From Salmo trutta (taxonomy: Eukaryota; Chordata; Actinopteri; Salmoniformes; Salmonidae), in contig NC_042963.1 of NCBI RefSeq assembly GCF_901001165.1, positions 41,625,304 through 41,689,303 of the forward strand: DNA of 64,000 bases. The letters run 5' to 3'. Shown here in pieces: positions 10,944 through 19,898 of this stretch (its first letter is position 1; each line of letters starts with the position of its first letter). The position numbers were made by a program, and so were the translations under genes. A model generated the notes under the pieces. The model worked only from the letters and a program-made list of their open reading frames with translations, was not told the DNA's origin and ran no database searches.

Positions 10944-12720
10944 GAAGCTGAGCCCGGCGGAGCGCAACTATGATGTGGGGGACCGGGAGCTGTTAGCTGT
11001 GGTCAGGGCTTTGACGGTGTGGAGACATTGGCTTGAGGGGGCACGTCACCCTTTTCTCATCTGGACCGACCACCGTAACCTGGAGTATATCCGGGCAGCG
11101 AGGAGGCTTAACCCCCGTCAGGCAAGGTGGGCCATGTTTTTTACGAGGTTTAACTTCACTCTCTCGTACATTCCAGGTTCCCGGAACCGGAAGGCTGACG
11201 CACTGTCGCGTCTCTACGACACCGAGGAGCGGACCATCGATCCTACTCCCATACTTCCCGCCTCCTGTCTGGTGGCGCCGGTGGTATGGGAGGTGGATGC
11301 GGACATCGAGCGGGCAGGTCGGTCAGAACCCACTCCACCGCAGTGTCCCGTGGGTCTGAAATATGTTCCGCTTGGTGTTCGCGATCGACTGATCCGATGG
11401 TCCCACACTCTACCCTCCTCGGGTCATCCTGGGGTGGAACGGACAGTGCGGGGCCTGAAGGGAAGGTACTGGTGGCCCACCTTGACTGAGGATGTTCGGC
11501 GTTATGTCTCTTCCTGTTCGGTGTGCGCTCAGTGCAAGGCTCCTAGGCACCTGCCTCGAGGGAAATTACAGCCCCTCCCTGTTCCGCAGCGACCTTGGTC
11601 TCACCTCTCGGTGGATTTCCTCACGGATCTCCCGCCGTCCCAGGGGAATACGGCGATCCTGGTCGTTGTGGACAGGTTCTCTAAGTCCTGCCGTCTGCTC
11701 CCTTTGCCCGGTCTTCCTACGGCCCTGCAGACCGCGGAGGCCCTGTTCACCCATGTCTTCCGGCACTATGGGGTGCCCGAGGACATCGTATCTGATCGGG
11801 GTCCCCAGTTCACGTCCAGGGTGTGGAGATCGTTTATGGAGAGGCTGGGGGTCTCGGTCAGCCTGACCTCGGGTTTCCACCCCAAGAGTAATGGGCAGGT
11901 AGAACGCCTCAACCAGGAGGTGGGCAGGTTTCTGCGGTCATATTGCCAGGACCGGCCAGGGGAGTGGGCGCAGTTCGTGCCATGGGCCGAGATGGCCCAG
12001 AACTCTCAGCGCCACTCCTCTACCAACCTGTCACCCTTCCAGGTGGTCTTGGGATATCAGCCGGTCCTGGTGCCATGGCAACAGAGCCAGACGGAGGCTC
12101 CTGCGGTGGAGGCATGGGTGGAGCGCTCTCAGGCGACCTGGAATGGTGTCCAGGAGTGCCTAAGGAGAGCTGTTGAACGCCACAAGGAGAGCGCTGACCG
12201 CCACCGCAGTGACGCCCCCGTGTATAATCCGGGGGACAGAGTCTGGCTCTCGACGCGGAACCTGCCCCTCCGCCTGCCCTGCCGGAAGTTGGGTCCGCGG
12301 TTTGTGGGGCCGTTCAAAGTCCTGAGGAGGATAAACGAGGTGTGTTACAGGTTACAACTCCCTACATATTACCGCATTAACCCCTCGTTTCATGTGTCTC
12401 TCCTCAGGCCGGTGGTAGCTGGTCCACTACAGGACGATGGGGTGCTGGAGGTCCCCCCCGCCACCCCTGGACATCGGGGGGGCCCCGGCGTACACAGTCC
12501 GAACCATCCTGGACTCCCGACGTCGGGTAGGGGGCCTGCAGTACCTCGTGGACTGGGAGGGGTACGGTCCGGAGGAGAGGTGCTGGGTTCCGGCGGCGGA
12601 CATTCTAGATCCACCGATGCTACAAGAATTCCACCGTCGCCGTCCGGATCGGCCGGCGCCTCGCCCTCCGGGCCGTCCCCGAGGCCGGCGTCGGCGGAGG
12701 GGTACTGTCACAGTATCTAA
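10741..12720 (+). CDS. Gypsy Pol, second part (RNase H and integrase)
   Basis: This continues the polyprotein in the next frame. RNase H occupies about residues 1-160 (PFIVEVDASEAGVGAVLSQ, WTDHRNLEYI, RKADALSRL). The integrase zinc finger follows (HPGVERTVRGLKGRYWW, then CSVCAQCK). The integrase core has its catalytic acidic residues in VDFLTDLPP, VSDRGPQFTS and NGQVERLNQE. A C-terminal region (GDRVWLSTRNLPL, KLGPRFVGPF) precedes the chromodomain. The frame passes through a 7-C run at 12453-12459, after which the chromodomain lies in the third frame, so the last 90 or so residues here are out of frame. The ATG at 10741 is only where the frame opens, not a genuine start. Confidence 0.94.
   Translation: MRLRWSAEADRAFLRLKALFTNAPVLAHADPSLPFIVEVDASEAGVGAVLSQRSGVPPKLRPCAFFSKKLSPAERNYDVGDRELLAVVRALTVWRHWLEGARHPFLIWTDHRNLEYIRAARRLNPRQARWAMFFTRFNFTLSYIPGSRNRKADALSRLYDTEERTIDPTPILPASCLVAPVVWEVDADIERAGRSEPTPPQCPVGLKYVPLGVRDRLIRWSHTLPSSGHPGVERTVRGLKGRYWWPTLTEDVRRYVSSCSVCAQCKAPRHLPRGKLQPLPVPQRPWSHLSVDFLTDLPPSQGNTAILVVVDRFSKSCRLLPLPGLPTALQTAEALFTHVFRHYGVPEDIVSDRGPQFTSRVWRSFMERLGVSVSLTSGFHPKSNGQVERLNQEVGRFLRSYCQDRPGEWAQFVPWAEMAQNSQRHSSTNLSPFQVVLGYQPVLVPWQQSQTEAPAVEAWVERSQATWNGVQECLRRAVERHKESADRHRSDAPVYNPGDRVWLSTRNLPLRLPCRKLGPRFVGPFKVLRRINEVCYRLQLPTYYRINPSFHVSLLRPVVAGPLQDDGVLEVPPATPGHRGGPGVHSPNHPGLPTSGRGPAVPRGLGGVRSGGEVLGSGGGHSRSTDATRIPPSPSGSAGASPSGPSPRPASAEGYCHSI
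12437..12705 (+). CDS. Integrase C-terminal chromodomain (third frame)
   Basis: The segment reads VRTILDSRRRVGGLQYLVDW, then EGYGPEERCWVPAADI, a typical chromodomain with its aromatic residues, followed by a Pro/Arg-rich tail. In chromoviruses this module guides integration by binding histone marks. It is separated from the integrase frame by one extra base in a C run. Coding ends around the polypurine tract. Confidence 0.85.
12693..12705 (+). other. Polypurine tract of the Gypsy element
   Basis: GGCGGAGGGGTAC sits directly before the TGTCAC start of the 3' LTR, where the plus-strand primer is expected. Confidence 0.7.
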
Positions 12721-13172
12721 CGAAGGTGGCGCCCCTCCTCGGTCGGGCGGCGCTCGCCGGTCGTCGTCGCCGGCCTATTAGCTGCCACCGATCGTTGTTT
12801 CTGTGTCTGTTGGTTTTGTCTGTCGATCCCGCACCTGTTTTGTGTTTTTCATTAGTGGGGGGTTATTTAATGTGTATTTTCAGTTGGGGTTCTCGTGCGG
12901 GATTGTTCGTTTGTTCATGAAGGACAGTTGTGTTACCTCCGATTTAGGAAGTCATTATATTGCCGGGCTGCGCCCCGCGCGCTGTTTGTTTTTTTGTGCG
13001 CTTCTTTGATTTCCTTTTTTTTGAGAGAAGTGTTTTCTCCTGGCGGACTTCGCCACTCGCCCTGTGCCCAACGGCTATTGCGACTGGTATTGCCTATTAA
13101 AACTCAGTTGCTCCGGCCCTCTGTCTCCTGCTCCTGATTTCATATATCCACTGGTCCTAGACGCTCGTGACA
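12706..13172 (+). repeat. 3' LTR of the Gypsy element
   Basis: 467 bp, identical by eye to the 5' LTR except for one transition; followed by the TAATT duplication. Confidence 0.98.
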
Positions 13173-13299
13173 TAATTAATGAAGGGCATCTGACATTGAA
13201 GCAACAACGACTTACACTCTCTTACCTGTGTGAAATGATTTCACTGAGCTTTTGGGTACACAGAGATCTTGCCCACTGGGCACATACTGGTTGAATCAA

Positions 13300-14221
13300 A
13301 TCAAAAATCCAATCAAATCAAACTTTATTTGCCATATGCGCTGAGTACAACAAATGAAGACTTTACTGTGAAATGCTTACTTACAAGCCCTTAACCAACA
13401 GTGCAGTTCAAGAAGAAGAAAGTATTTACCAAGTAGGCTAAAATAAAAAGTTATAATAAAAAGTAACACAATAAGAATAACAATAACGAGGCTATTTACA
13501 GGGGGCACCGGTACCAAGTCAGTGTACAGGGGTAAAGGCTAGTTGAGGTAATCTGTACATGTAGGTGGGGGCGAAGTGACTATGCATAGGTAATAAACAA
13601 ACAGCGTGTAGCAGCAGTGTACAAAAGGGAGGCGGGTCGATGTAAATTGTCCGGTGGCGATTTTTATGAATTGTTCAGCAGTCTTATGGCTTGGTGGAAA
13701 AAGCTGTTGAGGAGCCTTTTGGTCCTAGACTTGGTGCTCCAGTACCGCTTGCCGTGCGGTAGCAGAGAAAACAGTCTATAACTTGGGTGACTGGAGTCTC
13801 TGACAATTTTATGGGCTTTCCTCTGACAGATATAGGTCCTGGATGGCAGGAAGCTTGGCCCCAGTGATGTACTGGGCTGTTAGCACTACCCTCTGTAGCG
13901 ACTGTCTTGGTATGTTTGGACCATGATAGTTTGTTGGTGATGTGGACACCAAGGTACTTGAATCTCTCGACCCGCTCCACTCATGTTGATGTTAATAGGG
14001 GCCTGTTCGGCCCGCCTTTTCCTGTAGTCCACGATCAGCTCGTTTGTCTTGCTAACATTGAGGGAGAGGTTGTTGTCCTGGCACCACACGACCAGTTCTC
14101 TGACCTCCTCCCTATAGGCCATCTCACCGTTGTTGGTGATTAGGTCGTCAGCAAACTTAATGATGTTGCTGTAGTCGTGTTTGGCCACGCAGTTGTGGGT
14201 GAACATGGAATACTGGAGGGG
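13300..14221 (-). mobile_element. Rex1-like LINE, 3' half
   Basis: Minus-strand LINE. Its 3' end is at the left in an (ATCAA)n-like tail near 13297-13325. Read on the minus strand, it holds the end of the reverse transcriptase, including IIKFADDLITNNGE (catalytic FADD), LVVWCQDNNLSLNVSKTNEL and VERFKYLGVHITNKLSWS. Frames are broken, so the copy is dead. Its 5' half resumes at 19899-20908 after an insertion of about 5.7 kb. Confidence 0.85.
13684..14210 (-). pseudogene. Reverse transcriptase C-terminal part, Rex1-like, broken
   Basis: Two overlapping minus-strand frames (13886-14323 and 13684-13980) carry consecutive pieces of the same reverse transcriptase: first the FADD motif and the thumb-like NNLSLNVSKT, then the ERFKYLGVHI segment. 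The frame shift between them, and a missing segment compared with related elements after TNKLSWS, show decay. The reading past about 14221 belongs to the inserted L2 element. Confidence 0.8.
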
Positions 14222-14329
14222 TTTTACTTCCGGTTTGGAGCGAGCAGTCGCACTACGCTTCACTCCACAGGTAATATTACACTTCACTACATTACAACGG
14301 TTTGATTTGTTTGATCCGAGCAATTCTTT

Positions 14330-15010
14330 TCTTAGCTAGCTACATAGCCGTCTTTGTATCAAAGATAATCGTGTAGCTTAGAGTAATTATCGAAGTTAGC
14401 TATCTTCGTCCTCCTAATGTAGTCATCACTGCTAGCTAGCTAGTCAACACTGCTAGCTAGCCAACCAGCCAACTTCCACCGACTAGCAGCACTGTAGAAT
14501 CTATTACATTACAACGGAACGACTTGACTAGTGTAGTGTTAGTGAGCCAGCTACATAGTTGTCTTTGCATCTAAGATAATTGTGTAGTTTAGAGTAATTA
14601 TTAGTAACTAGCCAGCCGCGACGCCAGACTTAGTCAACACACCTAGTCTTCATTAACCCACTGCTAGCTAGCTAGCCAACAGCTAGCCAACCGTTACCGA
14701 CTAGCAGCGCTGTAGATACCAATACTTTACAACGGAACGATTTGACTAGTGCAGTGTTGGCTAGCTAGCTACATAGTTGTCTTTGTCATAGCTTGATAAT
14801 TGTGTAGTTTAGTAATTACCGAGGTTAGCTAGCCAGCTATTGCCGTCCCCCGCGACGCCATTTTTTCCTAACCCAGCCAACTAGTAACACTGTAGAAACT
14901 AAATACATTACAAAGGAACGTCTTGATTAGTGTTATGTTAGCTAGCTACAAAGTTGCTTTTGTATCATGACAAGGTGTAGTACTGAAACTATCGAGGTCA
15001 CCTAGCCAGC
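14330..15010 (+). repeat. Imperfect tandem repeats in the L2 5' region
   Basis: About four diverged units of 180-215 bp. Each contains GCTAGCTAC-ATAGTTGTCTTTG and GATAATTGTGTAGTTTAGAG-like blocks (near 14335, 14550, 14765 and 14945). Clusters of GCTAGC and CTAGCTAG lie between them. No ORF is present. Internal promoter or subunit function is an inference from position. Confidence 0.7.
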
Positions 15011-15226
15011 TACACCTAGCCAGCTACACGGTCAAACAAAGTCAACAACGCAGCCACTGCTAGCTAGCCTACTCCACCAGCCAGCAGTACTGTATCATTT
15101 TCGTCATTTTAGTCAATAAGATTTTTTGCAACGTAAGCTTAACTTTCTGAACATTCGAGACGTGTAGTCCACTTGTCATTCCAATCTCCTTTGCATTAAC
15201 GTAGCCTCTTCTGTAGCTTGTCAACT

Positions 15227-18166
15227 ATGTGTCTGTCTATCCCTGTTCTCTCCCCTCTGCACAGGCCATACAAACGCTTCACACCGCGTGGCCGCTGCCA
15301 CTCTAACCTGGTGGTCCCAGCGCGCACGACCCACGTGGAGTTCCAGGTCTCCGGCAGCCTCTGGAACTGCCGGTCTGCGGCCAACAAGGCTGAGTTCATC
15401 TCAGCCTATGCTACCCTCCAGTCCCTAGACTTCCTGGCGCTGACGGAAACATGGATCACCACAGATAACACTGCTACTCCTACTGCTCTCTCCTCGTCTG
15501 CCCACGTGTTCTCGCATACCCCTAGAGCATCGAGCCAGCGGGGTGGTGGCACTGGAATCCTCATCTCTCCCAAGTGGACATTCTCTCTTTCTCCCCTGAC
15601 CCATCTGTCTATCTCCTCATTTGAATTCCATGCTGTCACAGTTACCAGCCCTTTCAAGCTTAACATCCTCATCATTTATCGCCCTCCAGGTTCCCTTGGA
15701 GAGTTCATCAATGAGCTTGACGCCTTGATAAGTTCCTTCCCTGAGGATGGCTCACCTCTCACAGTTCTGGGTGACTTTAACCTCCCCACGTCTACCTTCG
15801 ACTCATTCCTCTCTGCCTCCTTCTTTCCACTCCTCTCCTCTTTTGACCTCACCCTCTCACCTTCCCCCCCTACTCACAAGGCAGGCAATACGCTTGACCT
15901 CATCTTTACTAGATGCTGTTCTTCCACTAATCTCATTGCAACTCCTCTCCAAGTCTCCGACCACTACCTTGTATCCTTTTCCCTCTCGCTCTCATCAAAA
16001 ACTTCTCACTCTGCCCCTACTCGGATGGTATTGCGCCGTCCCAACCTTCGCTCTCTCTCTCCTGCTACTCTCTCCTCTTCCATCCTATCATCTCTTCCCT
16101 CTGCTCAAACCTTCTCCAACCTATCTCCTGATTTTGCCTCCTCAACCCTCCTCTCCTCCCTCTCTGCATCCTTTGATTTTCTCTGTCCCCTATCCTCCAG
16201 GCCGGCTAGGTCCTCCCCTCCTGCTCCGTGGCTCGACGACTCACTGCGAGCTCACAGAACAGGGCTCCGGGCAGCCGAGCGGAAATGGAGGAAAACTCGC
16301 CTCCCTGCGGACCTCGCATCCTTTCACTCCCTCCTCTCTACATTTTCCTCTTCTGTATCTGCTGCTAAAGCCACTTTCTACCACTCTAAATTCCAAGCAT
16401 CTGCCTCTAACCCTAGGAAGCTTTTTGCTACCTTCTCCTCCCTCCTGAATCCTCCTCCCCCTCCCCCCCCCTCCTCCCTCACTGCGGATGACTTCGTCAA
16501 CCATTTTGAAAAGAAGGTTGACGACATCCGATCCTCGTTTGCTAAGTCAAGCGACACCGCTGGTCCTGCTCACACTGCCCTACCCTGTGCTTTGACCTCT
16601 TTCTCCCCTCTCTCTCCAGATGAAATCTCGCGTCTTGTGACGGCCGGCCGCCCAACAACCTGCCCACTTGACCCTATCCCCTCCTCTCTTCTCCAGACCA
16701 TTTCCGGAGACCTTCTCCCCTACCTCACCTCGCTCATCAACTCATCCTTGACCGCTGGCTACGTCCCTTCCGTCTTCAAGAGAGCGAGAGTTGCACCCCT
16801 TCTGAAAAAACCTACACTCGATCCCTCCGATGTCAACAACTACAGACCAGTATCCCTTCTTTCTTTTCTCTCCAAAACTCTTGAACGTGCCGTCCTTGGC
16901 CAGCTCTCCTGCTATCTCTCTCAGAACAACCTTCTTGATCCTAATCAGTCAGGTTTCAAGACTGGGCATTCAACTGAGACTGCTCTTCTCTGTGTCACGG
17001 AGGCTCTCCGCACTGCTAAAGCTAACTCTCTCTCCTCTGCTCTCATCCTTCTAGACCTATCTGCTGCCTTTGATACTGTGAACCATCAGATCCTCCTCTC
17101 CACCCTCTCCGAGCTGGGCATCTCCGGCGCGGCCCACGCTTGGATTGCGTCCTACCTGACAGGTCGCTCCTACCAGGTGGCGTGGCGAGAATCTGTCTCC
17201 GCACCACGTGCTCTCACCACTGGTGTCCCCCAGGGCTCTGTTCTAGGCCCTCTCCTATTCTCGCTATACACCAAGTCACTTGGCTCTGTCATATCCTCAC
17301 ACGGTCTCTCCTATCATTGCTATGCAGACGACACACAATTAATCTTCTCCTTTCCCCCTTCTGACAACCAGGTGGCGAATCGCATCTCTGCATGTCTGGC
17401 AGACATATCAGTGTGGATGACGGATCACCACCTCAAGCTGAACCTCGGCAAGACGGAGCTGCTCTTCCTCCCGGGGAAGGACTGCCCGTTCCATGATCTC
17501 GCCATCACGGTTGACAACTCCCTTGTGTCCTCCTCCCAGAGTGCTAAGAACCTTGGCGTGATCCTGGACAACACCCTGTCGTTCTCCACTAACATCAAGG
17601 CGGTGACCCGATCCTGTAGGTTCATGCTCTACAACATTCGCAGAGTACGACCCTGCCTCACACAGGAAGCGGCGCAGGTCCTAATCCAGGCACTTGTCAT
17701 CTCCCGTCTGGATTACTGCAACTCGCTGTTGGCTGGGCTCCCTGCCTGTGCCATCAAACCCCTACAACTCATCCAGAACGCCGCAGCCCGTCTGGTGTTC
17801 AACCTTCCCAAGTTCTCTCACGTCACCCCGCTCCTCCGCTCTCTCCACTGGCTTCCAGTTGAAGCTCGCATCCGCTACAAGACCATGGTGCTTGCCTACG
17901 GAGCTGCGAGGGGAACGGCACCTCCGTACCTTCAGGCTCTGATCAGGCCCTACACCCAAACAAGGGCACTGCGTTCATCCACCTCTGGCCTGCTCGCCTC
18001 CCTACCTCTGAGGAAGCACAGTTCCCGCTCAGCCCAGTCAAAACTGTTCGCCGCTCTGGCACCCCAATGGTGGAACAAGCTCCCTCACAATGCCAGGACA
18101 GCGGAGTCAATCACCACCTTCCGGAGACACCTGAAACCCCACCTCTTTAAGGAATACCTGGGATAG
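15227..18166 (+). CDS. L2 LINE ORF2: endonuclease and reverse transcriptase, open
   Basis: The frame opens at 15218 on TTG; the first ATG is 15227, giving about 979 residues ending in KEYLG. It nicks target DNA and reverse-transcribes the LINE RNA at the nick. The N-terminal apurinic-type endonuclease shows LALTETWI (about residue 70), IIYRPPGS, LGDFNLP (about 182) and VSDHYLVSF (about 243). The reverse transcriptase shows NNYRPVSLLSFLSKTLE, SGFKTGHSTETALL, LLDLSAAFDTVNHQ, GVPQGSVLGPLLFSLY and CYADDTQL (about residue 699). No internal stop or shift was seen, so this copy may be competent or recently so. A separate ORF1 was not found upstream. Confidence 0.93.
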   Translation: MCLSIPVLSPLHRPYKRFTPRGRCHSNLVVPARTTHVEFQVSGSLWNCRSAANKAEFISAYATLQSLDFLALTETWITTDNTATPTALSSSAHVFSHTPRASSQRGGGTGILISPKWTFSLSPLTHLSISSFEFHAVTVTSPFKLNILIIYRPPGSLGEFINELDALISSFPEDGSPLTVLGDFNLPTSTFDSFLSASFFPLLSSFDLTLSPSPPTHKAGNTLDLIFTRCCSSTNLIATPLQVSDHYLVSFSLSLSSKTSHSAPTRMVLRRPNLRSLSPATLSSSILSSLPSAQTFSNLSPDFASSTLLSSLSASFDFLCPLSSRPARSSPPAPWLDDSLRAHRTGLRAAERKWRKTRLPADLASFHSLLSTFSSSVSAAKATFYHSKFQASASNPRKLFATFSSLLNPPPPPPPSSLTADDFVNHFEKKVDDIRSSFAKSSDTAGPAHTALPCALTSFSPLSPDEISRLVTAGRPTTCPLDPIPSSLLQTISGDLLPYLTSLINSSLTAGYVPSVFKRARVAPLLKKPTLDPSDVNNYRPVSLLSFLSKTLERAVLGQLSCYLSQNNLLDPNQSGFKTGHSTETALLCVTEALRTAKANSLSSALILLDLSAAFDTVNHQILLSTLSELGISGAAHAWIASYLTGRSYQVAWRESVSAPRALTTGVPQGSVLGPLLFSLYTKSLGSVISSHGLSYHCYADDTQLIFSFPPSDNQVANRISACLADISVWMTDHHLKLNLGKTELLFLPGKDCPFHDLAITVDNSLVSSSQSAKNLGVILDNTLSFSTNIKAVTRSCRFMLYNIRRVRPCLTQEAAQVLIQALVISRLDYCNSLLAGLPACAIKPLQLIQNAAARLVFNLPKFSHVTPLLRSLHWLPVEARIRYKTMVLAYGAARGTAPPYLQALIRPYTQTRALRSSTSGLLASLPLRKHSSRSAQSKLFAALAPQWWNKLPHNARTAESITTFRRHLKPHLFKEYLG

Positions 18167-18261
18167 GATAAAGTAATCCTTCTAACCCCCCCCCCCCCTT
18201 AAAAGATTTAGATGCACTATTGTAAAGTGGTTGTTCTACTGGATGTTATAGGTGAATGCAC

Positions 18262-18318
18262 CAATTTGTAAGTCGCTCTGGATAAGAGCGTCTGCTAAAT
18301 GACTTAAATGTAATGTAA
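18262..18318 (+). other. L2 3' tail (RT recognition stem-loop) and terminal repeats
   Basis: GTAAGTCGCTCTGG-ATAAGAGCGTCTGC can form a short stem-loop, and the element ends in ATGTAATGTAAATG. In the L2 clade this tail is what the reverse transcriptase recognises, and SINEs borrow it. Confidence 0.8.
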
Positions 18319-18394
18319 ATGGGTTAAGTAAGGGGGAGACACTCTACACCCAAACTGTTATAGACCTATATCCATCCTGCCCTGCCTTTCTAAA

Positions 18395-19539
18395 ATGGGG
18401 GTGCCACAGGGTTCAATTCTAGGGCCGACTCTTTTCTCTGTGTATATCAATGATGTCGCTCTTGCTGCTGGTGATTCTCTGATCCACCTTTATGCAGACA
18501 ACACCACTCTGTATACATATGGCCCTTCTTTGGACACTGTGTTAACAAACCTCCAAACTGGCTTCAATGTCATACAACACTCCTTCCGTGGCCTCAAACT
18601 GCTTTTAAATGCAAGTAAAACTAAGTGCATGCTCTTCAACCGATTGCTGCACGCACCCTCCTGCTCGACTAGCATCACAACTCTGGACCGTTCTGACTTA
18701 GAATATGTGGACAACTACAAATACCTAGGTGTCTGGTTAGACTGTAAACTCTCCTTCCAGACTCACATTAAGCATCTCCAATACAAAATAAATCTAGAAT
18801 TTGGCTTCCCATTTCGCAACAAAGCATCCTTCACTCATGCTGCCAAACATACCCTTGTAAAAGTGACTATCCTACAGATCCTTGACTTTGGCTATGTCAT
18901 TTACAAAATAGCCTCCAACACTCTCCTCAGCAAACTGGATGTAGTCTATCACAGTGCCATCCGTTTTGTCACCAAAGCCCTATATACTACCCACCACTGC
19001 AACCTGTATGCTCTCGTTGGCTGGCCCTCACTACATATTTGTTGTTCCAGGTCATGTATAAATCAAATCAAATCAAATTTATTTATATAGCCCTTCGTAT
19101 ATCAGCTGAAATCTCAAAGTGCTCAACAGAAACCCAGCCTAAAACCCCAAACAGCAAGCAATGCATGTGAAAGAAGCACAGTGGCTAGGAAAAACTCCCA
19201 AGGAAAAACTCCCTAGAAAGGCCAAAAACCTAGAAAGAAACCTAGAGAGGAACCATCTATAAGTCTTTGCTAGGTAAAGCCCCGCCTTATCTCAGCTCAC
19301 TGGTCACCATAGCAACACCCACCTGTAGCACGCGCTCCAGCAGGTATATTTCACTGGTCATCCCCAAAGCCAACACTTCCTTTGGCCGCCTTTCCTTCCA
19401 GTTATCTGCTGCCAATGACTGGTACGAATTGCAAAAATCACTGAAGCTGGAGTCTTATATCTCTCTCTCTAACTTTAAGCATCAGCTATCTGAGCAGCTT
19501 ACCGATCACTGCACCTGTACACAGCTCATCTGTAAATAG
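18395..19539 (+). pseudogene. Reverse transcriptase C-terminal half, LINE B
   Basis: The frame 18395-19062 reads GVPQGSILGPTLFSVYINDV, then HLYADNTTLYTYGP, where the usual YADD is YADN. Then come LLLNASKTKCMLFNR, NYKYLGVWLDCKLSF and ILDFGYVIYKIAS. After the small insertion the protein continues at 19267-19539 (KAPPYLSSLVTIAT, GRLSFQLSAANDWYELQ). The change D to N in the catalytic motif, the missing N-terminal half and the insertion make it non-functional. Confidence 0.85.
19062..19253 (-). mobile_element. LINE A 3' end, 5'-truncated insertion
   Basis: On the minus strand this is the last 190 bp or so of the LINE found whole at 22690-27985. It starts at the left with AATCAAATCAAATTTATTTA, the reversed tail. 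Flanks CATGTATAA (19053-19061) and CATCTATAA (19254-19262) look like a 9-bp target duplication with one mismatch. It splits LINE B. Confidence 0.88.
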
Positions 19540-19898
19540 CCCACCCAACTACCTCATCCCCATATTGTTACTAATCCTCTTGCTCTTTTGCACCCCCGTA
19601 TCTCTACTTGCACATCATCATCTGCACATGTATCACTCCAGTGTTAATGCTATATTGTAATTATTTCGCCTCTATGGCCAATTTATTGCCTTACCTCCCT
19701 ACTCTTCTACATTTGCACACACTGTATATAGATTTTTCTATTGTGTTTTTGACTATATGTTTGTTTATGTGTAACTCTGTGTTGTTGTTTTTGTTGCACA
19801 GCTTTGCTTTATCTTGGCCAGGTCGCAGTTGTAAATGAGAACTTGTTCTCAACTGGCCTACCTGGTTAAATAAAGGTGAAATAAATCAAATTTAAAAA

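Larger units (their letters stand above)
7975..13172 (+). mobile_element. Gypsy (Metaviridae) LTR retrotransposon, Tf1/sushi-like, nearly intact
   Basis: A 5198-bp element with two 467-bp LTRs (7975-8441, 12706-13172). Both LTRs begin TGTCAC and end GTGACA, and identical TAATT target duplications lie at 7970-7974 and 13173-13177. By eye the LTRs differ at one base (GCGCACTG versus GCGCGCTG), so the insertion is young. Internal order is Gag, zinc knuckle, protease, RT, RNase H, integrase, chromodomain. That order, the chromodomain and the self-priming signal place it with vertebrate Tf1/sushi-type chromoviruses. Two single-base frame breaks interrupt the polyprotein, both inside homopolymer runs. 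Confidence 0.97.
14222..18318 (+). mobile_element. Full-length L2-clade LINE
   Basis: A 4.1-kb non-LTR retrotransposon inserted in the Rex1-like LINE. It begins TTTACTTCCGGTTTGGAGCG, has a roughly 1-kb repeat-rich 5' region and one long ORF. Its 3' tail GTAAGTCGCTCTGGATAAG, then AGCGTCTGCTAAATGAC, is the conserved stem-loop of vertebrate L2-type LINEs, followed by TGTAA-type repeats. The 5' end was placed where Rex1 homology stops. A second, truncated copy lies at 62694-64000. Confidence 0.9.
18321..19898 (+). mobile_element. 5'-truncated LINE (family B), interrupted
   Basis: This starts inside a reverse transcriptase, directly after the L2 tail, and ends in GGTTAAATAAAGGTGAAATAAA, the family's 3' tail. 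A 0.2-kb minus-strand insertion (19062-19253) splits it. A shorter copy of the same 3' region lies at 29497-29998. I cannot assign a clade with confidence; RT motifs show it is a non-LTR element. Confidence 0.85.

Noticed and set aside
8982..12711. Many antisense ORFs within the Gypsy element
   Set aside because: GC-rich coding sequence produces open antisense frames; the sense strand explains the region with ordered Gag-Pol domains.
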